A stretch of DNA of 62,537 bases, from contig JAIEMW010000006.1 of the NCBI GenBank assembly GCA_019751815.1, positions 1-62,537 of the forward strand, in the 5' to 3' direction. The stretch comes from Cyanobacteriota bacterium (GTDB lineage Bacteria > Cyanobacteriota > Vampirovibrionia > Vampirovibrionales > Vampirovibrionaceae). The notes under the pieces are model-generated. The model saw nothing but the letters and a program-made list of their open reading frames with translations, made no database searches and was not told the origin of the DNA. The translations under genes and the position numbers were made by a program. Shown here piece after piece: positions 17,282 through 24,496 of this stretch; within the stretch, counting starts at the first letter, position 1; every line of letters starts with the position of its first letter.

Positions 17282-17971
17282 TTATGGGGTCTTAACCAGT
17301 TCAGGTGTATTATTGGAGCTGGTGTGATTCCCCCAGCGGGTGTATAAATCGTGAGCCAGGCCAAGCTGATCCATCACTTTTCCGAGGGTGTAGTTAATTT
17401 GCCCGTCCATAGACTGGAAGTCTTTGAGGTAAAAGGTGAGGACTGGCGGAATAATACACACGCCGCACTGTGAGAGGGTGAGTAAATTTTTGAGATGAAT
17501 TTGATTGAGAGGGCTCTCTCTGGGGACAATAATCAGTTTGCGGTGCTCTTTCAGGGTAACGTCGGCCGCTCTAGAAACCAGATTGTCTCCAATCCCGGCT
17601 GCAATCCGTCCCAAAGTACCCATGGAACATGGGGTAATGACCATGCCTCGGGTCAAATGCGTTCCGCTAGAGGGTGCAGCATCTAATTCATGATTCCCAA
17701 ATACTTTGAGAAGGCCAGTCTTCTCAGATGGCAGCCCCAGGTGTTGAATAATCCGCTCACTTTTTTCCTGTCCGCTCACCTTGAAATTCAGTTCTTCAAA
17801 GATGACTTGCAGGGATTTTTCGGTCATCACTAGCTCGACGGGACAGTTTTGCTGGAGTAGAACCTCTATCATTCTAAAGCCGAGAATACTCCCTGAGGCC
17901 CCAGTGATGCCCACAACAACGGGGAGATCTTGAACGGGTAGATTTTGATTACTGTGGGGTGTCAAGTTCAT
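17282..17971 (-). CDS. ubiX: Flavin prenyltransferase UbiX
   Basis: Makes prenylated FMN, the cofactor of UbiD decarboxylases in ubiquinone and menaquinone-like pathways. The FMN-binding fold shows GITGASGSILG at the N-terminus, the conserved SMGTLGRIAAGIGDNL, ADVTLKEHRKLIIVPRE and the segment LNQIHLKNLL. Length is 229 aa including about 17 extra N-terminal residues. No ubiD is present in the window, so the partner must lie elsewhere. Its start faces the TPR gene at 18041, which is transcribed in the same direction upstream of it (69-bp gap). Confidence 0.94.
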   Translation of the reverse strand: MNLTPHSNQNLPVQDLPVVVGITGASGSILGFRMIEVLLQQNCPVELVMTEKSLQVIFEELNFKVSGQEKSERIIQHLGLPSEKTGLLKVFGNHELDAAPSSGTHLTRGMVITPCSMGTLGRIAAGIGDNLVSRAADVTLKEHRKLIIVPRESPLNQIHLKNLLTLSQCGVCIIPPVLTFYLKDFQSMDGQINYTLGKVMDQLGLAHDLYTRWGNHTSSNNTPELVKTP

Positions 17972-18040
17972 CTTAGTAGGGCCTATTTTATCTCATTACT
18001 CACTAGACTATAGTTCAAAAACACCAAAAATAACAACGGC

Positions 18041-19261
18041 TTAGCCGTCCTGCTTGCCTGAAGAGAGCATAGTGCTGATGACAGCGCCTATCTGTTTCTG
18101 GATTTCTTCCAGTCTTTGCTGGACTTCAGCTGCTTTTTCTCCCTCAGGCATCAGTTGCAGATATTTTTTAAAGAATCCCATGGCCTGATCGTAGCGACCT
18201 TCTTGACGGGACTTCTCACCCAGGTGATAGTAGGTTCTGGCAGCCCGCTGAATAGGGCTTTTTCGCGTTTTTAACTGAGCCAGATTATCCAGTACAGTAC
18301 TTTCGATGCTGGGGCTCAGTTCTTTGAGGGTATACAGCCGTTTAAACTTTGTTTCGGCCTCATCAAATCGACCGTTTCGCAAATCCTGAGTGGCCTCATC
18401 AAGATACATGCCAAACTGATTCTGACAGGCCTGATAAAGGTCATCAAGGCGCTTCTTTACACGGCTGGCATCTGGGCAATTGGGGAGTTCTAGTGCAGCA
18501 TGGTAGGCCCAAAGGGCGTCAATCCCTTTCTTTTGGTATTCATAGATAATCGCAATGTTGATCAAGATGCCCGGATCTTCAGGATCCTTTTGGTGAGCCA
18601 AAAGGTACTGTTCCAAGGCGTCTTTATATTCTTTTTGTTGATAGAGCACCGCAGCAAAGGTTTTGTGTGTAATGGCAGAGACAGGATAGAGTGGGATGGT
18701 TTTTTCATACACTTCTCTGGCTTTGGTAATCAGTCCTTGAGAAAGGGCATTTTGGGCAAGCTTAATATTGCTATCAACAATCGCTTTTGCAGAACGAAAG
18801 CGCTTGTCGAGTTCCCGAGCCTCTTTGGACTGGGGATCCAGACTCATAAAGCCTTGGTAGTTTTCCAGTGCCTTGTCCATCCAGCCGAGTCTCTCGTAAG
18901 CAAGCCCCAGATTCAGCCAAACGCTTTTGCTGCGGGGTTTAATTGATTTAAATTGCTCCCAATAGTAGGTGGCTCGTTTAAACATCTCGCGTTTAAAAAA
19001 TAGATTCCCCAAGTTGAGATAAGCATTGGCTTCTAGTGGGTTTAGCTCTATGGCTTTTTGCCAGTGCTTTTCAGCGTCAATCAGCTCTTCGAGTTTAAAG
19101 CACGCATTGCCAAGATTGAGCCATGCTTCGCTCATTGTGGGGCTTAACTCGCATAGTTTTTCAAAGGTGCTTTTGGACTCAAGGAACTGCCCGTTTTCAT
19201 AGTGCTTAAGGGCACTGTCAAACAGGTCTTGTAGACTTTGGTTTTCTGGAGAGATCGACAT
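18041..19261 (-). CDS. Tetratricopeptide-repeat protein
   Basis: 406 aa, all helical, cytosolic with no signal peptide. Several TPR units are easy to see at about residues 8-150 (AWLNLGNACFKLEELIDAEK, AYLNLGNLFFKREMFKRATY, VWLNLGLAYERLGWMDKALE) and again at about 175-270 and 340-390. TPR arrays bind partner proteins; nothing marks which. It is divergent from nth, whose ATG lies 60 bp away. The gene order TPR-ubiX on one strand may be an operon, but without functional logic. Confidence 0.85.
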   Translation of the reverse strand: MSISPENQSLQDLFDSALKHYENGQFLESKSTFEKLCELSPTMSEAWLNLGNACFKLEELIDAEKHWQKAIELNPLEANAYLNLGNLFFKREMFKRATYYWEQFKSIKPRSKSVWLNLGLAYERLGWMDKALENYQGFMSLDPQSKEARELDKRFRSAKAIVDSNIKLAQNALSQGLITKAREVYEKTIPLYPVSAITHKTFAAVLYQQKEYKDALEQYLLAHQKDPEDPGILINIAIIYEYQKKGIDALWAYHAALELPNCPDASRVKKRLDDLYQACQNQFGMYLDEATQDLRNGRFDEAETKFKRLYTLKELSPSIESTVLDNLAQLKTRKSPIQRAARTYYHLGEKSRQEGRYDQAMGFFKKYLQLMPEGEKAAEVQQRLEEIQKQIGAVISTMLSSGKQDG

Positions 19262-19321
19262 TGCGTTGGGCTCACGATAATCTTGTGTAAGTATTTTACT
19301 CTCTTTATCGGTATCTTCGCT

Positions 19322-20014
19322 ATGCCCACAAACAAACAGACATCAACAAAAGCAGCTTCCATCACGGTTACTGTGATGGGTCATGTCTTAGAAGTTCTTG
19401 ACCGGACTTATACAGACCATCCAATGGCCGACGTGACCCAAGGGGATGCTTATAAGGTGCTCATTTCTTGTCTGTTGAGTTTGAGAACCAAAGACGAAGT
19501 GACAATGCCGGCCAGTTTACGGTTGTTTGAATTGGCAGATACTCCTGAGCAGATGGTCCGGCTGACTGCAGAACAGATCCAAAAAGCGATTTACCCAGTG
19601 GGCTTCTACCGAAACAAATCCCTCACGTTGATAGAAGTCTCTCGCGACATCTTGGCTCGTTATGAAGGGGCCGTTCCCAAAACCATTGACGAACTGCTCA
19701 CGCTAAAAGGCGTGGGCCGCAAAACAGCCAATCTTGTGGTGGGTCTGGGGCATCAACTGCCAGCGGTGTGTGTGGATACTCATGTGCACCGTATCAGTAA
19801 CCGTCTGGGTTTTATTGCTACCAATAGCCCTGATGAGACAGAGCAGGTTCTTCGAGAAACACTTCCGATGAAGTACTGGCCGATTGTGAACCGGGTGTTG
19901 GTTCGTCACGGTCAAGAGACATGTAAACCAATTGGGCCTCGCTGCGATGTTTGCCCCGTCCTGGAGGACTGTCAGCAGCGAGAAGCAAGCCCCAGAAAGC
20001 GTTCTGCAAAATAA
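19322..20014 (+). CDS. nth: Endonuclease III
   Basis: Base-excision-repair glycosylase/AP lyase for oxidised pyrimidines. It has the helix-hairpin-helix LLTLKGVGRKTANLVVG with the catalytic Lys, the catalytic Asp in VDTHVHR, and the C-terminal 4Fe-4S loop C-x6-C-x2-C-x5-C (CKPIGPRCDVCPVLEDC). 230 aa from the ATG at 19322; the frame stays open upstream to 19238, but that part would run into the divergent TPR gene. No strong ribosome-binding site. Its stop codon lies inside a perfect 8-bp inverted repeat at 20005-20024. Confidence 0.95.
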   Translation: MPTNKQTSTKAASITVTVMGHVLEVLDRTYTDHPMADVTQGDAYKVLISCLLSLRTKDEVTMPASLRLFELADTPEQMVRLTAEQIQKAIYPVGFYRNKSLTLIEVSRDILARYEGAVPKTIDELLTLKGVGRKTANLVVGLGHQLPAVCVDTHVHRISNRLGFIATNSPDETEQVLRETLPMKYWPIVNRVLVRHGQETCKPIGPRCDVCPVLEDCQQREASPRKRSAK

Positions 20015-20029
20015 AAATTTTGCAAAATG

Positions 20030-20073
20030 AAAACCGACCACGGTTAGCAAAGCTAACAGGTGTGGCCGGTTTT
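20030..20073. terminator. Bidirectional intrinsic terminator after nth
   Basis: AAAACCG...CGGTTTT outer stem and GTTAGC-AAA-GCTAAC inner stem. The A-run on one side and T-run on the other allow termination in both directions. It lies 16 bp after the nth stop. Confidence 0.8.
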
Positions 20074-20341
20074 ACAAAATAGACACTGACGTTGCCCTGG
20101 CTGGCAAACCCCATGCGTCAGTATCCAGAATCCTCAAAAGTAAGAGATTTAAGGAGCGTGAGATACGAGGTGTGTGAGATATCTGTTTTAAGCAGTTTTT
20201 GCGACTTCAACACGGTTTCAGGGCTTTGGGATTTTGTTTGCACATCCCTGTCCTGATATCTTCATGAAATCATGTGTATATCAGATCGGCTATCCGTAGT
20301 TTTACTGATCTTCTGAAATTGCAGATGAAAAAAACATGTAC

Positions 20342-20371
20342 TTGATTAATTGTTTTTATATTTGTTAGAAT
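20342..20371 (+). promoter_or_regulatory. Sigma-70-type promoter upstream of clpP
   Basis: TTGATT at 20342-20347, 18-bp AT-rich spacer, TAGAAT at 20366-20371. Transcription from here would give about 245 nt of leader before the clpP ATG. The stretch 20081-20341 upstream holds no gene that I can support. Confidence 0.55.
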
Positions 20372-20377
20372 GTCCGT

Positions 20378-20623
20378 ATCCAATTTTTAGGTTGATATTG
20401 CTCAGTGTTTTTTGATGAGCGTTCTCTATAAGTAAAACCACTTCGCGTGTTTGGCGGCAGATGCCGCTAAAAACCTTGGGTTACACTTGGGAGGCGATTG
20501 CCAGCAAGGCCGCAAGACCTATGTGCTAGAACTGTGTGTTGGTTCTAGGAGAATCTTGTGCTGGTCAGATGACATGGGCGAGTCCAGAGTGAATAACGAT
20601 AAGCATAAAGGTAAGACTGCCCT
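20378..20623 (+). other. Long, structured 5' leader of clpP
   Basis: No credible ORF lies in these 246 bp. At least two strong hairpins are visible: GGCGGCAGATGCCGCT at about 20451-20466 and CTAGAAC-N9-GTTCTAG at about 20525-20548, with further GC-rich pairing around 20490-20515 (GGAGGCGATTGCC, AAGGCCGCAAGACC). The sequence matches no riboswitch or stable RNA that I know. It may be a regulatory leader or an independent small RNA. Confidence 0.4.
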
Positions 20624-21631
20624 ATGGAATTCAAGACTGTTTCATCTGCATTACACCTGCCTGTGTCCAAATCTGCCAGATTGCAGCTTTCCGCTGGCCC
20701 CAGCTCTTCTCGTCCAAAATTGTCATGGCATCAGGGAGATCAATTTTCACTACGGTTTGGTGGCGCTAAGTTGCTCTCAGATCAGGTGATTCGTTTCAAC
20801 GCTCCTGTTACCAATGAAAGTGCTGAAGCCTTGACGCAAGCCATTTCTCAATTGGGCCGAATCAAGCAGAAAATAGGCGGCACCGTAAAATTAATGATCA
20901 ACTCTCCTGGAGGCAGTGTGGACGACGGGTTTCACGTCATTGATACTATGCATAACTTGGGAGTTGAAGTCGACACCATATTGATGGGTGGTATGAGTGC
21001 CAGCATGGGAGCTTTGCTGTTTTTGGCAGGTTCCAAGGGACGTCGCTTTATGAGTCAAAATGCCCGCCTTCTCATCCATCAGCCTTCTGCTCGTGGAATA
21101 GGCGGTACGTCTAACGATATTAATGACACGGCCAAAGATATGTCGATTATCCGCCAGCGAATTGATCACTTTATCAGTCAACGCACGGGTGTTTCAGTGG
21201 CTGATATTAAAACAATGACCGATCGCGATACGATTATTTATCCTTTGAAAGCACTGAAAATGGGTTTTACAGATTGGGTGCTGGTGGGTGATAGTGATAA
21301 AGCACTCAATGCTCACTCTTTGAAAGGCTTAAGTGATGCGGATATTGAGGCACGTGATGCGGCATCCAATTACACAGGCTTGCCCCTCGCCACATTTGAT
21401 CCACAGTTGCCCGATCCGGCTATCTTAAAAAAATTAGGGCTCACCAACCAAAAGGGTGGTGGGGCAGCCATTATGACACGCCGTGCGGGTGGGCCTTCGC
21501 AGGCTGATCCCGATGAAGATCCTGAAGCCAAACAAAAGACAGCAAAAAAACTGTCTGTTATTGCGGGTGCGACGCAAGCGGGGGGAGAGCTCCCCTATAT
21601 TGCTCGGCCTCAAATTATGATGCTGGCGTAA
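20624..21631 (+). CDS. clpP: ClpP-family serine protease with N- and C-terminal extensions
   Basis: Core residues about 47-220 are ClpP: INSPGGSVDDGF, the nucleophile Ser127 in GGMSASMGALLFLAG, His152 in LLIHQP and Asp202 in TDRDTIIYPLKALKMGFTD, so the triad is complete. Typical ClpP has about 200 residues; this chain has 335. The first about 45 are Ser-rich and could be a processed propeptide. The last about 110 are Gly/Ala/Pro-rich (NYTGLPLATFDP, GGGAAIMTRRAGG, TQAGGELPYIARPQ). Normal work is degradation of proteins delivered by ClpX/A/C. No Clp ATPase gene is in the window. The ATG used has only weak AAGG 12 bp upstream. Confidence 0.88.
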   Translation: MEFKTVSSALHLPVSKSARLQLSAGPSSSRPKLSWHQGDQFSLRFGGAKLLSDQVIRFNAPVTNESAEALTQAISQLGRIKQKIGGTVKLMINSPGGSVDDGFHVIDTMHNLGVEVDTILMGGMSASMGALLFLAGSKGRRFMSQNARLLIHQPSARGIGGTSNDINDTAKDMSIIRQRIDHFISQRTGVSVADIKTMTDRDTIIYPLKALKMGFTDWVLVGDSDKALNAHSLKGLSDADIEARDAASNYTGLPLATFDPQLPDPAILKKLGLTNQKGGGAAIMTRRAGGPSQADPDEDPEAKQKTAKKLSVIAGATQAGGELPYIARPQIMMLA

Positions 21632-21691
21632 GTTAGCGCCAGTTAGTTTTCCCACACACAAACACACACACGAGATAAATTCTCTCCTTTC

Positions 21692-21731
21692 AAAAACCTC
21701 AGTCGGTTCTACCGAATGAGGTTTTTCTTTT
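21692..21731 (+). terminator. Intrinsic terminator after clpP
   Basis: AAAAACCTCA-TCGGT stem with loop TCT and ACCGA-TGAGGTTTTT, followed by more T (CTTTT). It lies 60 bp after the clpP stop. Confidence 0.85.
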
Positions 21732-21760
21732 GGGTAAAAACGAGCATATAGAAAGACAGG

Positions 21761-21800
21761 TATAATGAAAACAGCTCATTTGCGAATGAGAATCATTTTG
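21761..21800 (+). promoter_or_regulatory. TATAAT box followed by a Fur-box-like palindrome
   Basis: A perfect TATAAT lies at 21761-21766 but with no clear -35 element. At 21782-21800 the sequence GCGAATGAGAATCATTTTG matches 14 of 19 positions of the GATAATGATAATCATTATC Fur consensus, including the core AATGA-N3-TCATT. The same bases can also form CTCATT-TGCG-AATGAG, so a hairpin is the rival reading. Downstream gene: the two-TM protein at 21934. Confidence 0.35.
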
Positions 21801-21933
21801 GGTAGGACATGTTTGAGGCAAACCCCGTATCTGTTATTTCTCCTGTGTTATGACAAGTTGCTTTCGTGCGGCGTTTTGTTGAGCCTGAAAGAGACCCATT
21901 ATTCAGCATTGAAAGAAATGTGAGGATCTGTGT

Positions 21934-22227
21934 ATGCAAACCAATGAAAATTTGAGATTAATTCGTGATATCTTGCTGCGTACCTTTATTGTTGGGTTTG
22001 GATTGATGTTACTCTCGGCTGGGGTTTACTATGGTTGGCAAACCCAATGGGATAATCTGATTCAGCCTTTGGTTGGCTATGATAGTGAAACCGCATGGAA
22101 TGAAATGGTGATGTGGTTTTTTGGATGGGTGAAATGTGTGCTTTTCTATGGGCTGTTGACTCCCGCTTTGGGCCTGCAATGGACCATCTGGATGCGTGAA
22201 CGAGCGCTGAAAAAGTCCTCATCCTAA
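21934..22227 (+). CDS. Small two-TM membrane protein
   Basis: 97 aa, no family recognised. There are two hydrophobic segments, at about residues 14-34 (LLRTFIVGFGLMLLSAGVYY) and 60-83 (MVMWFFGWVKCVLFYGLLTP), joined by an acidic, Trp-containing loop and ended by a basic tail (RERALKKSSS), predicting both ends inside the cell. The start ATG is preceded by GAGGA at about 7 bp. It lies downstream of a possible Fur-like site and convergent with flgM. Function unknown. Confidence 0.65.
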   Translation: MQTNENLRLIRDILLRTFIVGFGLMLLSAGVYYGWQTQWDNLIQPLVGYDSETAWNEMVMWFFGWVKCVLFYGLLTPALGLQWTIWMRERALKKSSS

Positions 22228-22258
22228 AAAACGAGTGAAAAAATTAAAAAATCTGCCA

Positions 22259-22302
22259 ATAAAAAAGGACCCGTTTGAAGTATCTGGAGTAACCTCGGGT
22301 CC
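22259..22302 (-). terminator. Terminator of flgM (minus strand)
   Basis: Read on the minus strand: GGACCCG, a 22-nt loop, CGGGTCC, then TTTTTT. The 7-bp GC-rich stem and T-run fit intrinsic termination about 80 bp after the flgM stop; the loop is unusually long. Confidence 0.6.
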
Positions 22303-22383
22303 GGAATGATTGTGTGTGTGTAACTTAGGAGTGTATTGTTAGGATTTGGTTGAAAAACTGTTCTACCAGAGAATGAAATTTAT

Positions 22384-22776
22384 CTAGGTATTTAAAAATG
22401 CTTTGGCAGGGCTGTTGAGAATGCTGGCGGCAATCTGATCGGTATTTAAGGAGCGGAGATAATCGTTGATGCGGCCATGCTCAATGAGTTGACGGAAGCT
22501 ACTCACTTTGGAGTCATCGACTTGATTAGGGCTCCGTTGGGCGAGCCGGCTGAAACGAAGCACTTCTTTCTCTTTTTCGTAACGGTGTTTGGCTTCTGAG
22601 GAAATGGTCACATTGTCTTCATATGACAACGGCGCTTCAATTTTTTCAGGAGCGGTACTGGCTGCTTGAGCAGCAGTCCGGTTCACTTCCTCTGTTTGAG
22701 CTGCTTTGCTGCCAAGCAGGTTGGCTGTGCTGTCTTGAATGAGCGAAAGATTTCGCCCGGAAACTTGATCCACCAT
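22384..22776 (-). CDS. flgM: Anti-sigma-28 factor FlgM
   Basis: 130 aa, hydrophilic, with the FlgM layout: a disordered N-terminal half, then VTISSEAKHRYEKEKEV and a C-terminal sigma-binding part (DDSKVSSFRQLIEHGRIN ... TDQIAASILN). FlgM holds the flagellar sigma factor FliA until it is exported through the finished hook, so late flagellin genes wait for assembly. It lies alone, about 12 kb from the motor operon, with its own terminator at 22259-22302. Similarity is in pattern rather than high identity, so moderate certainty. Confidence 0.72.
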   Translation of the reverse strand: MVDQVSGRNLSLIQDSTANLLGSKAAQTEEVNRTAAQAASTAPEKIEAPLSYEDNVTISSEAKHRYEKEKEVLRFSRLAQRSPNQVDDSKVSSFRQLIEHGRINDYLRSLNTDQIAASILNSPAKAFLNT

Positions 22777-22927
22777 CTTATCCTAAGTCCTCTGAATTAC
22801 TTGCCACATCGAAGTTGTCTGGGATACACCACGCTTAAGAGAAAACCACATTGCTTTTTTTATGAAATCGTCCCAGCTTTTGTCTGTTCTTGATTACTGA
22901 CACCAGATACTTGAACCAGAACACACT

Positions 22928-23176
22928 ATGAATTATGCCGGTTTTTCTCATCACTTTCATTCACCGGGGGATCAATCTCTCTCTCGACCAATGGGTGGAT
23001 ATCGCCAAAACAATACAGGCAGAGACGTCAGGCATTATAAAGCTGGATGGACCTGGGTTGTGGCTCTTGGGCTTCGTTTAAAATCTTTCCTGTAAACGGG
23101 GGATGAAGCAATACGGGGGCCTGCCTATACTGGGGGTAATCCACAACAACCACCTCGTTTGTTCTTACCGTCGTGA
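22928..23176 (+). CDS. Possible small ORF, unknown (82 aa)
   Basis: Open frame from ATG at 22928 to TGA at 23174-23176, read by eye: MNYAGFSHHFHSPGDQ near the start, PAYTGGNPQQPPR near the end. Low complexity (Gly, Pro, Asn, Gln, His), no TM segment and no known family. No good ribosome-binding site precedes it. In favour: a terminator-like structure overlaps its end and would close a short transcript. Against: weak start context and no recognisable domain. The rest of 22777-23273 has nothing else. Confidence 0.25.
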
Positions 23177-23203
23177 CTGATTTATCAGTTGAGGCGGTTT
23201 TTT
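23148..23203 (+). terminator. Terminator-like branched hairpin
   Basis: AACCACCTC pairs with GAGGCGGTT (one mismatch), the loop contains a perfect ACTGA-TTTA-TCAGT hairpin, and TTTTTT follows at 23198-23203. Orientation is plus strand; the only candidate transcript is the small ORF at 22928. Confidence 0.5.
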
Positions 23204-23232
23204 ATTGGGTATTTTGGTAAAAGGGTTAAAAT

Positions 23233-23248
23233 AAGACCAAATGGTCTT
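23233..23248. promoter_or_regulatory. TetR operator copy downstream of the regulator gene
   Basis: AAGACCA-AA-TGGTCTT: perfect 7-bp arms around AA, the same form as the palindrome at 23972-23987. It lies 25 bp beyond the tetR stop. A plus-strand promoter-like pair (TTGGGT at 23205, 16 bp, TAAAAT at 23227) directly abuts it and would point antisense into tetR. Confidence 0.6.
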
Positions 23249-23273
23249 TTGAAAACGCTTGGGTACACTGTAA

Positions 23274-23948
23274 CTACAAGGACGTGATCCAGCTTTTTAG
23301 GTGGGCTGCGGCTGTCTCAAGCGGATCCCAGGATTGGTATAGGCGCGTCATGATCAGTGCCCCCTCAAGCGTGCTGATGATGATGGCACTCACATTTGAA
23401 GCGGACTGGGATGCCTGAATCTCTTGGGTCATTTTCCCTTCACTGACAATCCCTTGCAGAGAAAGAGACCAATGATTAAGACCAGAAAGCACGGTCTCTC
23501 GAAGAGCTAGAGGAATTTGAGAACCCAACTCGGGGAGCCGAGCAATTTCTGCGGTTTGCATGGCCATATTAAACAGGGGGCACCCGCCGGGGACTCCAGG
23601 CTTTTGAGTGAGGGCCATAAACCCATCAATGTGCGCTATTAATTTGTCTTTAGCGCCAAATTTGCCTTTTTTTAGATTCTCTTGAACGTATTCAGAGAGA
23701 ATGCGGGCGTGCATTTGGCAAGCGTAACGGTGAGCCTCACAACATAAAGCTTCTTTGTCCTTGAAATGATTATAGAGAGCCCCTTTCTTTAGGCCTGTCG
23801 CCTCCAAGATGTCATCCATTGTGAGCGCCGCATAGCCTTTTTGGTTCAACAGTACGGCTGTTTTGTCAATAATCAGTTGTCGGGTGACGTTCCCGCGCTT
23901 ATGGCTACGCTTTTCTGGATTTAGCTTGGGTTTGGACATGTTTTCCAT
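23274..23948 (-). CDS. TetR-family transcriptional repressor
   Basis: 224 aa. The N-terminal DNA-binding domain (residues about 19-68) shows the TetR helix-turn-helix: TRQLIIDKTAVLLNQKGYAA, MDDILEATGLKKGALYNHFKDKEAL. The C-terminal ligand domain has PGGCPLFNMAMQTAE, a motif common in the NemR/AcuR-like subgroup, with a cysteine that could sense electrophiles. Matching palindromes lie on both sides of the gene (23233-23248 and 23972-23987); the latter overlaps the divergent promoter of the cupin operon. It most likely represses itself and that operon. Confidence 0.9.
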   Translation of the reverse strand: MENMSKPKLNPEKRSHKRGNVTRQLIIDKTAVLLNQKGYAALTMDDILEATGLKKGALYNHFKDKEALCCEAHRYACQMHARILSEYVQENLKKGKFGAKDKLIAHIDGFMALTQKPGVPGGCPLFNMAMQTAEIARLPELGSQIPLALRETVLSGLNHWSLSLQGIVSEGKMTQEIQASQSASNVSAIIISTLEGALIMTRLYQSWDPLETAAAHLKSWITSL

Positions 23949-23971
23949 TCGGATTCCGATCTGATTTGTTT

Positions 23972-24013
23972 AAGACTAAATAGTCTTGATTTTTTATAAA
24001 ATTAGTATACACT
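23972..24013. promoter_or_regulatory. TetR operator and divergent promoter of the cupin operon
   Basis: The operator AAGACTA-AA-TAGTCTT (23972-23987, perfect 7-bp arms) overlaps the -35 element TTGATT (23986-23991). A 16-bp spacer leads to TACACT (24008-24013), 88 bp before the cupin ATG. Bound repressor would block RNA polymerase. Confidence 0.7.
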
Positions 24014-24100
24014 ATGAATGAATACCTTGCTAGTACATGGTATTCATTTAAACCAACACAATTCTATAGCCAACATTTTTGTCGATATGGAGATTTTGTT

Positions 24101-24496
24101 ATGACAAATGCCACTGCCAATTTTGCGCGGGTTAATCGCCCAAAAACCCCAGCGCAAAAAACATTTTTCAAAGAGGCTTTGGGTCTCACGGGTATGGAGG
24201 TTTCCTGGAACGAGCTTCAAGAGGGCGAGTCGATTCCTTTCTTACACAAGCATCTGCAGAATGAAGAAGTATATTATTGCGTTTCTGGCCAAGGACAAGC
24301 CCAAATTGATGGACAGTACTTGGATTTTTCCGAGGGTACATTTGTTAGTGTTCAGCCATCTGCTTTTCGTGGAATTCGCAATGTAGGAAGCACCCCGCTG
24401 CAATACCTCTGCGTTCAGGCAAAGGCAGATTCTTTATCTCAATGGACACGTCAAGATGGAGTGCTGGCAGATGCTGAACCCAAATGGCCCCTTTAA
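24101..24496 (+). CDS. Cupin-domain protein
   Basis: 131 aa from the ATG at 24101, which has GGAG 8 bp upstream; the frame opens at 24014 but that leader looks non-coding. It is a single small beta-barrel with the cupin-2 metal motif HKHLQNEEVYYCVSGQGQAQ and a second motif around PSAFRGIRNVGSTPLQYLC. Metal-dependent cupins include dioxygenases, isomerases and sensors; the substrate is not readable. First gene of the TetR-controlled operon, overlapping the next gene by 26 bp. Confidence 0.8.
   Translation: MTNATANFARVNRPKTPAQKTFFKEALGLTGMEVSWNELQEGESIPFLHKHLQNEEVYYCVSGQGQAQIDGQYLDFSEGTFVSVQPSAFRGIRNVGSTPLQYLCVQAKADSLSQWTRQDGVLADAEPKWPL

Noticed and set aside
20451..20789. 112-codon ORF overlapping the clpP leader
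   Set aside because: It overlaps the clpP start in another frame, has no ribosome site and its sequence resembles no protein; the hairpins explain the leader better.
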